Below are positions 25,969-34,562 of a DNA stretch of 64,000 nt, one piece after another (within the stretch, counting starts at the first letter, position 1; every line of letters begins with the position of its first letter). A program made the translations under genes and the position numbers. The notes beneath the pieces were generated by a model. It saw only the letters and a list, made by a program, of their open reading frames with translations, searched no databases and was not told the DNA's origin. Origin of the DNA: Pycnococcus provasolii (lineage: Eukaryota; Chlorophyta; Pseudoscourfieldiophyceae; Pseudoscourfieldiales; Pycnococcaceae); the NCBI GenBank assembly GCA_938743325.2, contig OW568868.1, forward strand, positions 310,001 through 374,000, in the 5' to 3' direction.

Positions 25969-26820
25969 ATGCTCTGCAGAAATCCAACTCTCCTGCGACG
26001 CACACACGCGCACGGCACCGCCACTCGTGCCGCCTTCAGTGCTCGCCACTGCCGACGTGTGGCGTGCAAGTCCACAGGTGGTGACGATGACCAGTCGGCT
26101 GTCATCGAGGCGATGGCGAGACAAATCGAGGATGCAAGAGAGGCGGCATCAAAGGCGGCAAGAAGAGCTGGGAGTGCAGAGGCGGAGGCGAAGCAGCTCA
26201 CAGAGGCGCTCGAGGTGGCTGACCGCGCAAGACGTGCGGCTGTTGCGGAAGTCACCGCGCTACTCGCCAAGCAGCGAGAGGCGGCGTTGAGGGAGACTTT
26301 TGGAAGCAACGAGGACGACTTCAAAGCGACGTCACGCGACAATACCAAGCAGGACTCGAAGGAGGTGGTCAAAACCGAAAAGCCGGCTACTCCGCAGACG
26401 CCCATTGAGCAATTACCGGAAGACTTGCCGGCGCGGGAATGGAAGGCGCTTCTCGCCGCGGCGCTCGACGCAAGAGATCGCGCAATTGAGCAGCGCGACG
26501 AGTTCAAGCGAGTGGCCTTTGAGTCGACGCGACGCGCAGACATCACGCTAGAGCAGCTTGTTGTGGCAAAGCGCCAGCTGGCAGCCGCGGAGGGAAGTGG
26601 TGGGGTGGACACGACGAAGGATGCAGAAGCCGCACTGAAGGATGGAGCAGCACGTGGTGAGATGGGCGCCGTCTTGGACCAACTTTTAGCTGCGGAGGGT
26701 GGCGGCGGCGACGACGACGACGAGGAGGACGCGGATAAGGAGGAGAAGGAAAAGGAGGAGGGAAATCCCGTCGGCGGCGCTGATAACGACGACGACGACC
26801 TTGTCATGCGTCTTGGGTGA
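25969..26820 (+). CDS. Hypothetical plastid- or mitochondrion-targeted coiled-coil protein
   Basis: 283 residues. The first ~35 residues (MLCRNPTLLRRTHAHG..., Arg/Ala-rich, few acids, ending near RRVACKS) look like an organelle transit peptide. Residues ~45-110 and ~145-205 are alanine/glutamate/arginine heptads typical of coiled coil. The C-terminus is very acidic (EEDADKEEKEKEE and GGADNDDDD) and ends LVMRLG. No catalytic motif and no named family were recognised. Its ATG is 138 bases from that of CIAO1, suggesting a shared promoter. The stop is 59 bases from the stop of the convergent armadillo-type gene. Confidence 0.65.
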   Translation: MLCRNPTLLRRTHAHGTATRAAFSARHCRRVACKSTGGDDDQSAVIEAMARQIEDAREAASKAARRAGSAEAEAKQLTEALEVADRARRAAVAEVTALLAKQREAALRETFGSNEDDFKATSRDNTKQDSKEVVKTEKPATPQTPIEQLPEDLPAREWKALLAAALDARDRAIEQRDEFKRVAFESTRRADITLEQLVVAKRQLAAAEGSGGVDTTKDAEAALKDGAARGEMGAVLDQLLAAEGGGGDDDDEEDADKEEKEKEEGNPVGGADNDDDDLVMRLG

Positions 26821-26879
26821 CTGATTTGTCACGAATTGAATTTCTTCCACAAATTTTGTTTTGTTAAAATAGACGCGCT

Positions 26880-29800
26880 CTAGGTCCCGCGCTCCTTGTC
26901 TTCCCTCTTGATCGCCTTGAGGAACTGATCGCGACTGTATTCCACACCCTGCCGGAACCGATAATCAAGGCGACGGAACATCAAGTCGAGAAGCGTTTCA
27001 GTCTTGACGTGAAGAGGGCGCGTGGGCGGAACACTGTACTCCATCGACTCACGGCGAGGGATGGGATTCATCGTCTCGTCCTCAAAGCTGCGCAACCAGT
27101 CGAAAGGGTTCGTGAAGCCCGCATTCTCAAGGTCCACCATGCTTGGAGGCGACATCTCGTCAGCGATTCGGCCAATCCCCTCGAGAAGGTCGATGAAGGT
27201 GAAGCCACGATACCGCTCCACGCTGCCAACCTCGTCGATTGTAAGCATGCGCGCGTACATGTAGCATTGTCGGCTCTGCGCGATTGTGAAGAATGGGTCG
27301 ATCAGAGTGGCCTGATCAACCATCATATCCCAGCTCCGAATATCCCACTTCTTCAAACGCAGACCTCCGCCCTTTGGTGCTAGGCGATAGTTCGAGTACA
27401 ATGCTCTCAGAATGTCGAGATATTTCACGTACAGCAGGTCCATATCTTCACAATACAAACGCTCACTTCGGAACTTGTTTGATGGCTCTTGGCATCGAGA
27501 GGGGAGATTCGGGAAGATGTTTTCTTCGAGCAGTATGCGCAAGGCCTCCTCAGGCGCCTTTGTGCGCGCATTCTCGCCCTTCGTGTACTTTTGCATCGCC
27601 GTGCGGAAGATCGCCTCGAGCAGCTCGAATCGAAGGAAGCCATTCTCACTATTCACCTTATACAATTCTGACTTTTTGTCTGCAGTGTAATTGCTGACAA
27701 TATGAATGGTGTCAAGGTCACTTCGCTTGCAGAACTCGCTGTCATGTTCAGGGACCTTGCAGTCCTCCAGCAGCCGTGTCCAGACGTTGAGACCCATGTG
27801 CCAAGACGAGCTCGTTGGGTCCTGAGAATTGTAGTACACCATCATGTTCATGAAGATATGGTGATTTTCGGCCAACATGTCGAATACCTTCTTGACGCAC
27901 TTGTCGCCAAGAGGAGAGTTCTTGCCCTCCTTCTCCAGCATAGTGACGAACTTTTCCTTCTCCTGGAGTCGCTTAATGTCGCACTCTGCAGCCTTTTGCT
28001 GAACTCTAGATGTGTTCCACAGTGTCTTCGCGTCACATTCCTTGCGGCGCGGCCAGAAGACGGATGCCTCGATACGCCAAGGCGGTCTATTTTTCGGAAT
28101 AATCTTTTTCTCAAGTCGCATCTTTTCCACGCTGCGCTCCTCGTACACGATGTAAGGTTCCACCGCAAAATCTGGCGATATTTCATCGTCCATGTCTCCA
28201 AATCCATCTTCAAGATTCTCCGGTTCTTTCACAGGCAGCGTGTGCTCTTTCGGCTTCGGTGCAAGCCCAGGCTGTGGGCGATATTTCGTTGGCTGCAGTC
28301 CTCCCTTCGGCTCAGTCAGTTCAACGATACAGTCAGGTGGCGCAAGCGTCAATTGCATGATCAAGTCCAAGCTAGTTGGTCGCGGGGGGAACGCCTCAAG
28401 CTCATCGCCAACTTCGTCGGTGAGATCGCCAGAATTGTAGTAGTAGTGCGTCTCGCGACCGTTGGGGAGTAGGTAGTGAGCATCGAGTCCCGTATCCTGC
28501 CAGTAGCGAGAGCCAGGAACGTGCTCAAAAAGTGCAAGCATTGGTGGGCGAGGTCCGGAGGAAGACATGTCTCGTAGACCTGCGCGGAATGCAATACACG
28601 TGCGGCCTTTCTTAGGCGCAATGACCACCTTAAGGCCAAGCCCAGAGCTACCGGCAACGTCCGCGATGGTATTCATCTCACCGTTGGTGGCTCGCGGTGA
28701 TGGCTCGGTTTCATCCTTGGCAACCTTTAAGGGCGTCTGAGCTCGCGACTCTCCCAATGTCAGAAATCTCTGCGTTTTCTTTCCCGATGTATGCACCACA
28801 ACCGACCCTGAGATTTCGCTCGTCTCTGGTACCGTGGGTAAGCTGCCGGCATCTTCTATATTTGACTGAGAATCGCCTTCACCGTCTGGCAAGGCTTTAG
28901 CGGGCTGGGGCATCATAACTGTTACGGGCAGGCTCTCGTGCACATCGCTGGTGACACCCTGTTCATACAGCTCCTCCACAGTGGGACGGTCCCAGTCCAC
29001 TCCAGGCTCTCGCCAAATTTCCTCTTCAATATGCCCAGTGGCGCACAGCTGTTGAAGAGCCGTACCAAGAATACGCTTGGCATCGGCAGGCCGGGGCGCG
29101 CTGAGAAGGAGTCCTGCAACTTGAGGCATGATTGGTGCCTCTCCGCCCGCATTAGGCAGAGCCTCTTGCCGATATTCGAGTACGTCAGGGCGCCAACGCA
29201 TCCCACCCTCGCGTTTGATTTTCTCAAGGCACGGCTCCCACATCTCCCTCAATGGCCGGCAAAGCGAAGGTGGTAGACGTGGTAAGTGATCACGATCCTC
29301 GATCTTGACATCAGACCTCTGCGATTCAAGTTCTTCCTTTGACCGCGCGGCGTCTTCCATGTACTTTGGCAAGCTTTTTGTCGAATTATTCTTGTCGTCA
29401 AATATGCCCTTTGCCCAATCAACGAATGAATCCTTGCTTGTCCCGGAGTGGCGCGTCGGTTTATTCGCTACAACGCTTTTCGAAGTCTTTTTGCTCTTTG
29501 ATGTATCTCCCAATGGCATCGGCCCCTCGAGAGGATCAAAGGATGCCTTGGGAGCTCGTAACGGGGGCAGCGAAACGCTCACATTTCGAATGTCCGTAAT
29601 CTGCCTAACGGTATCCTGATGTTTCACTGCTGACTGATGCGGTGGCAGCTTTGGGCCAGCACCTCGCTCTGTAACCGGTATCGGCTTTGACCATACCTCT
29701 CCCGCTGCAATCTTTCGCTCCTGCATTGCTTTTGTACCACGCAATTCAGCCTTGTACAGCATCGTGCGATTTCGATAGTTGCAGGATAGGTTCCCAAGAC

Positions 29801-32800
29801 ATCCGGAGATCGCCTCTACAATCTCGTAGTCCACGAGGCGGTACAAGCACTGCGCCCTTAGAAGCGTGTAGAGGCCACGCTTACAGATCGCGACTTGATT
29901 ATCAGGATCGTGTGATAGATTAAGAAGTGAACGTGCGCAGCGAAGGGCACACTCTTCATCGTCGATATGACGAAGATGACCAAATTCGGACATAACACGC
30001 TGTGTCGCCTCATCAGCATCCATGTAGGCCGGAGCTCCTGGAGCTCCAGGACGCTCGTCAATACCATCGTCACCACCATCTCCCTCGTGCTCTGCTTCAG
30101 GAGGAAAACCAAATGAGATGCCATCTGGGATATTCATGCCCTTACCTATGACTGCCGCAGTTTGTCGTCGCGTCAACCGCTGCATTAGTGCAACAAGACT
30201 GCGTACTGCCCCAGCCTTTGCCGCATGCTTCTTGCGATCATCGGCATTCTGACTTGTCTCCTCATCTACATTGTCCAGGTCGGCATCACGATTCACAAGC
30301 AACTGCATTCCCTTTGTACCGCATGCCTGAAGACATGGTTTTGCTGTGTCAATTAGCGATACGTAAGCCTTCGCAAGTTTGTAATGTCCAGCCATAAGCA
30401 TGCGTTCACGATTCTCCACAAGCATCATTAGAATATGCCCTGAATATTCGCGTGCTGCCGTACAGGCGTTTTCATCCTGGCAGATATTCATCAAACCATC
30501 AAGAATGCCGAGATCGGCCATGCACATGGCGCCGGATGGATTAATAGCAGCAAATGACCATGCACATCCAAGCGCAATCATCTTTGTGCGTCGATGGCAC
30601 TCCTTCCAAGGCGCCACAATAACAGTGACCAATACTTCGAGAGCCTCGTCTGTGCCCGGACCCCATTCGTCGCCATGTCCAACCTGCGGGCTGATAGTCG
30701 TCCACCACGATTGGGGTGCAACCGATCGGGATTTATCCAGCTTGTAGATCTCCTCCTTAACAAATCGTTCGGCATCCGGAGGGACAAGTACCAGCCATAG
30801 CATTGCACACCAATACGACATGTGCCTAAGAACTGCGCTGTCATACCCGAGCATTTCGAAGTGGTCGTCAACGTGAGCTGGAGTTTCTAGGTAAGTCGTC
30901 AACCAACCCTTTCCGCAGTTGACAAACGACCTGAAGGAATCCAGCACTTTGCGCTGTGGACCAGCTTCCACAATCTCCTCAGCCTGCTCCTCTTCTTCGG
31001 CAGGCGCCTCGCCTGTCGCTTCTTCGTTTGCCTCGTCTACTGCAGCAACATCATCTTGGGCATCCTCAACTTGAGCTTCGATGCCTTCAACGTCGTCCAA
31101 TCCGGCATCATCCTCGCCCTCGCCGCCCTCTTCATCATCGCTCTTGATTTCGGTCGGCTCGGGAGCAGGCTCAGGCTCAGGTTCCTCATCGGCTATTCCT
31201 TCCTCGTAGTCACTCCAGCCTGGAGTGAGCCGCAGAAAATTCCTGCGATTGTCATCGTTACGTAGCGCAACCCACATTCCTGCGACAAAATTCTGTGCAG
31301 CGCCAGCGGCATCAAACTCCAATGAAAGTTCCATTTCATTCAAGTGGTCGTCAAAATCCACATCATCCCATATGTGTACAGGCGTACCTTCCTCACCCTC
31401 GGTGGCAAGGTACATCAGAGCTCCCGCCACTGCCTCCATCAACTTTTTGTGCTCCATCATATCGGAAGACCTGATTTGAAGAGACCGGTATAGCGACCTG
31501 TGCATATTAGGGGGTAGCTCCGGAGCGTCATACCCAACGAACCAGGGTAAGACCAAGTTCGAAAAAGGTTGACGCAGCTTGTAGCGGAATGGGCCATAAA
31601 AGCACTCGCTGCCCCTGGATTCTTGATTGTGCAACGTCATCCAGGCGATAGCACCCGCAATAGTTGAACGCACGGTGTCTACGAAATATTCCGCATTTGG
31701 GTCGTACAGTTCATCTTCTTCCTTTGTCAACGGATAATGGGGTGGCTGAGAGAGCAATGTTGTAATTGTAGAGATACGAAATCCAAATGTGCTGTTCAAC
31801 CACGGTTCTGCGGCATCCACTGATTTTCCGATGGTTTCATACAACAAGCTGCATGTCTCGGGCCGTCGCGCGAAAAGGGCAAGTGTTCCAGCAGTGCACA
31901 GCCCAAGACAACCGTAGAAGTTCTTAATTTGCGCCAACAAGTTGATCGTCGTATATGCCCAATAGTCAATCTCTCCAAAAAGAACTGATTCGTCAAATTC
32001 GTCCATTTCTTGAGAAAGCACACAGATCGCGTATGCTGCACCCCACATTGCGACACCCGCAGCCTCCATGATGGCAACTTCATCAACCTCGGTTTGAAGC
32101 CGTGGTGGATAACTTCCCTTGCGTTCCCTGTAAGTCTCGCGTTCAACGGATCTCTTTCGCATCATAATCAATCCATTATGTATTGTATTTTTACCAGATG
32201 CCATCATTTTCATTGCCTTGCCGTTCTTTAGCATCAACTTTAGTGCATCTGGGTCAGTCGGGAACGTCGCGAGGCAGCATGCTGCGACAAAGCGAAGTCG
32301 CGAAATATCGGTCTGATCCTCCATAATATCCATGCAAATTTCAGGGCCACCAGCTTGAGCAAATAGGAGGCGATTCTCCTTTGATCGCTGCAGGAGCATG
32401 AGCACAACCTTCATGCTGTACAGACGACGCCTGTCGGCAAATTCTTGATACATTGAGTCACCGTCGCGACGCTTCGTGTACTCAATCAGCGTAAGCAAGC
32501 CAGGATCCAACAGAGCAAGAGCGTGGCGAGACAAGGAGTCCACAACCATCAACGACATGGCGCCAACGGACATCCACTGCAGCAATTCTGCGTTTTCCTC
32601 TGTCTTACCTTCATCCTTCATAGCTCTCAATTCATCCTTTGTCGGTGGCTTCTTTTTCTCATCTTCCTCCTCCTCCTCCTCCTCCTCATCGCCTTTCTTG
32701 CCAGCCGGCTTTTTGGCGAGACCCTTCATCACAGCCAACTCTTGCTGAATATCAAGGCCCAGGTTCATCGCTTTTTGCAGTCCTTCCATGAAGGCGTTCG

Positions 32801-33746
32801 GTACTTCCTTCACTTCTTCTTCGTCGTCCATGTCCAAAGTTGGATCGGCGCCAGCTTTTGGTGGCTGTGGCGGTGGCGCTTCAGTTGCAGAATTCTCCTC
32901 CGCCGGTGATTTTGGTTTGCTTGGATCAGGATCCTCACGCAGCATCGCCCTTGCCTTGCGGTTGACGGCCAGGGTCCAAACAGCTGCGCAAGCCGGAATC
33001 AGCAGCGTGGGATGCGTTTGTTCGACGATGATATGCCCGAGCGACTTCACGAGTTCACCGCTTCGCAAAATCTCCGCGTGATGACTGCGTTCAACAGCCA
33101 TCTCCCACGTTCCGTGCACACCCTGATACATAAGCTTCATCATACGCTTGTATGGCGCCCCGCTCGGATCCTCGGGAAGCTCCTGGCGCAGCTTTGCCTC
33201 GAGCATCTTGTTATGCATTTCACGCAGCGTTTCCTTCGAAAATGGGTACTGCCTTATGCAGTTCTCCCACTGTTCATCGTCCTCCAATTTTTTGCGTTGC
33301 TCTGAAAAGTCAAGGTCCGGGCGTCCTTCGATAGGCTTCAGTCGCGGCTCGTACAGGTCAGCAAAGTGGTAGATGTAAACACGATTCGTTTGATACTTGC
33401 CAGTCGTCACCGTGATGTGTTTCTTGTCACCATTCTCCTGTTCCTCTATCCAAGTCTTCGTTGTCGTTTCGACTTCAACCCACTTCGTATGATCGAACCC
33501 GAACAGTGGTCCAACCTTTTCGGAAAAAGTTGTGAGCGTATCGCCCTTTAACGTCGCCTTCTTCGCAACTGACCCAAAGCCTCCCGTCAGCGCTCCCATC
33601 ATCCTTATCTTCGCCTTCGCCTTAAGCATCTTCTCGTACGACCTCGAATAGAAAATGATAGGAAGCGGTAACGGCTCATCCTCCTCGGGCCCATCTAGAA
33701 CGCGAAAGTCTGCAGAAAACTGCGTGTACAGCCCTGAAGTCGGCAT
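26880..33746 (-). CDS. Giant armadillo-type protein, 2288 residues, possibly flagellar
   Basis: An uninterrupted frame from the ATG at 33746 (MPTSGLYTQFSADFRVL). The N-terminal 200 residues include a beta-rich domain (KHITVTTGKYQTNRVYIYHF). Large parts of the middle (about 230-800 and 1000-1450) consist of helical repeats reminiscent of armadillo/HEAT units, for example PTLLIPACAAVWTLAVNRKA, RFVAACCLATFPTDPDALKL and CARSLLNLSHDPDNQVAICK. Acidic low-complexity linkers interrupt them (about 870-950). The C-terminal 500 residues are aromatic-rich and include NGFLRFELLEAIFRTAMQKY and GFTFIDLLEGIGRIADEM, resembling EF-hand-derived repeats of ciliary proteins. No full-length match to a named protein was recognised. 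A flagellar role is inferred from the C-terminal motif style and is uncertain. The kinesin-like gene lies 816 bases upstream on the same strand. Confidence 0.75.
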   Translation of the reverse strand: MPTSGLYTQFSADFRVLDGPEEDEPLPLPIIFYSRSYEKMLKAKAKIRMMGALTGGFGSVAKKATLKGDTLTTFSEKVGPLFGFDHTKWVEVETTTKTWIEEQENGDKKHITVTTGKYQTNRVYIYHFADLYEPRLKPIEGRPDLDFSEQRKKLEDDEQWENCIRQYPFSKETLREMHNKMLEAKLRQELPEDPSGAPYKRMMKLMYQGVHGTWEMAVERSHHAEILRSGELVKSLGHIIVEQTHPTLLIPACAAVWTLAVNRKARAMLREDPDPSKPKSPAEENSATEAPPPQPPKAGADPTLDMDDEEEVKEVPNAFMEGLQKAMNLGLDIQQELAVMKGLAKKPAGKKGDEEEEEEEEDEKKKPPTKDELRAMKDEGKTEENAELLQWMSVGAMSLMVVDSLSRHALALLDPGLLTLIEYTKRRDGDSMYQEFADRRRLYSMKVVLMLLQRSKENRLLFAQAGGPEICMDIMEDQTDISRLRFVAACCLATFPTDPDALKLMLKNGKAMKMMASGKNTIHNGLIMMRKRSVERETYRERKGSYPPRLQTEVDEVAIMEAAGVAMWGAAYAICVLSQEMDEFDESVLFGEIDYWAYTTINLLAQIKNFYGCLGLCTAGTLALFARRPETCSLLYETIGKSVDAAEPWLNSTFGFRISTITTLLSQPPHYPLTKEEDELYDPNAEYFVDTVRSTIAGAIAWMTLHNQESRGSECFYGPFRYKLRQPFSNLVLPWFVGYDAPELPPNMHRSLYRSLQIRSSDMMEHKKLMEAVAGALMYLATEGEEGTPVHIWDDVDFDDHLNEMELSLEFDAAGAAQNFVAGMWVALRNDDNRRNFLRLTPGWSDYEEGIADEEPEPEPAPEPTEIKSDDEEGGEGEDDAGLDDVEGIEAQVEDAQDDVAAVDEANEEATGEAPAEEEEQAEEIVEAGPQRKVLDSFRSFVNCGKGWLTTYLETPAHVDDHFEMLGYDSAVLRHMSYWCAMLWLVLVPPDAERFVKEEIYKLDKSRSVAPQSWWTTISPQVGHGDEWGPGTDEALEVLVTVIVAPWKECHRRTKMIALGCAWSFAAINPSGAMCMADLGILDGLMNICQDENACTAAREYSGHILMMLVENRERMLMAGHYKLAKAYVSLIDTAKPCLQACGTKGMQLLVNRDADLDNVDEETSQNADDRKKHAAKAGAVRSLVALMQRLTRRQTAAVIGKGMNIPDGISFGFPPEAEHEGDGGDDGIDERPGAPGAPAYMDADEATQRVMSEFGHLRHIDDEECALRCARSLLNLSHDPDNQVAICKRGLYTLLRAQCLYRLVDYEIVEAISGCLGNLSCNYRNRTMLYKAELRGTKAMQERKIAAGEVWSKPIPVTERGAGPKLPPHQSAVKHQDTVRQITDIRNVSVSLPPLRAPKASFDPLEGPMPLGDTSKSKKTSKSVVANKPTRHSGTSKDSFVDWAKGIFDDKNNSTKSLPKYMEDAARSKEELESQRSDVKIEDRDHLPRLPPSLCRPLREMWEPCLEKIKREGGMRWRPDVLEYRQEALPNAGGEAPIMPQVAGLLLSAPRPADAKRILGTALQQLCATGHIEEEIWREPGVDWDRPTVEELYEQGVTSDVHESLPVTVMMPQPAKALPDGEGDSQSNIEDAGSLPTVPETSEISGSVVVHTSGKKTQRFLTLGESRAQTPLKVAKDETEPSPRATNGEMNTIADVAGSSGLGLKVVIAPKKGRTCIAFRAGLRDMSSSGPRPPMLALFEHVPGSRYWQDTGLDAHYLLPNGRETHYYYNSGDLTDEVGDELEAFPPRPTSLDLIMQLTLAPPDCIVELTEPKGGLQPTKYRPQPGLAPKPKEHTLPVKEPENLEDGFGDMDDEISPDFAVEPYIVYEERSVEKMRLEKKIIPKNRPPWRIEASVFWPRRKECDAKTLWNTSRVQQKAAECDIKRLQEKEKFVTMLEKEGKNSPLGDKCVKKVFDMLAENHHIFMNMMVYYNSQDPTSSSWHMGLNVWTRLLEDCKVPEHDSEFCKRSDLDTIHIVSNYTADKKSELYKVNSENGFLRFELLEAIFRTAMQKYTKGENARTKAPEEALRILLEENIFPNLPSRCQEPSNKFRSERLYCEDMDLLYVKYLDILRALYSNYRLAPKGGGLRLKKWDIRSWDMMVDQATLIDPFFTIAQSRQCYMYARMLTIDEVGSVERYRGFTFIDLLEGIGRIADEMSPPSMVDLENAGFTNPFDWLRSFEDETMNPIPRRESMEYSVPPTRPLHVKTETLLDLMFRRLDYRFRQGVEYSRDQFLKAIKREDKERGT

Positions 33747-34562
33747 GTTTGCCCGTACGAAGCCGGCAAGCCCGCACGCCCGCACGCGAGTGGGAGCTTA
33801 CCCTTCCTTGCAAGATGGGCAGCCCGCAAGCAGCGTGAGTCAGCTACCAAGAGTCCAGCAAGAGTCAGCAAGAGGAGGCGCCACTGGCCGAGGGTTGCGG
33901 AGAGCGCCAGCACACCGCCTCAGTACCAGTGCACGACGCAGTACGCTGCTGATGGCCCTCCCCTGCTGATGGAGGTTGTGCGAGGGAAGGGGGAGGGAAG
34001 GGGGGAGGGTTCTGAGGGAAAGGAGGGAGGGAGAGGGGAGGGGGGGAAGGAAGGACGTGGGACCCGGGACTTGATGAACAGCAGCCGGGGATTGATTGAT
34101 GGGCTCAATTTGGGACCCGTGATTGTGATGGGAGGTCTGATGGTCGCCATTTGTGCCCTCCTCTCCCCTCCCTCAACGCAGGAGGAAGGGCGCAGTTAAC
34201 GGGTCAGCCTGCGGTAGCTTAACCGGCAGACAGCAGATTAACTTAACTGGCTGTGCCGACTCAGACTGCCAGAAGCAGAAGGAAGGCCTCTACGATAGAA
34301 TAGGTCCCGGTAAGTTTACGACTGCCTGCAGGACTTCCTAGCTACATTAGACTTCTACTCCCTGGGAGTAGAAATCCGCCATCTTTCACACAAGAAAAAA
34401 CCCTAACCCAAAAAAACCGCCTGTCGTACCTGTACATACTGTACGGGTAGGGTTAGTAGAGTACAGTAGGGTAAGCTAAAAAGGGGGTCTAGGGGTTCAC
34501 TGAAATGGAAAGGAAAAAGTGACAGGTGACAGGTTAAGTTTAAGGTTAGGTGGCGTTTCCTT
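33747..34562. promoter_or_regulatory. Upstream region of the armadillo-type gene: purine tract, hairpin, telomere-like motifs
   Basis: 816 bases between two minus-strand genes. The plus strand is almost pure G/A at 33969-34065, so the sense strand of the downstream gene is C/T-rich. A perfect hairpin lies at 34353-34373 (TTCTACTCCC-T-GGGAGTAGAA). AAACCCTAACCC occurs at about 34399-34410 and GGGTAGGGTTAGTAGAG at about 34445. GTAC-containing palindromic motifs cluster at 34430-34470. No coding frame is credible. Confidence 0.5.
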
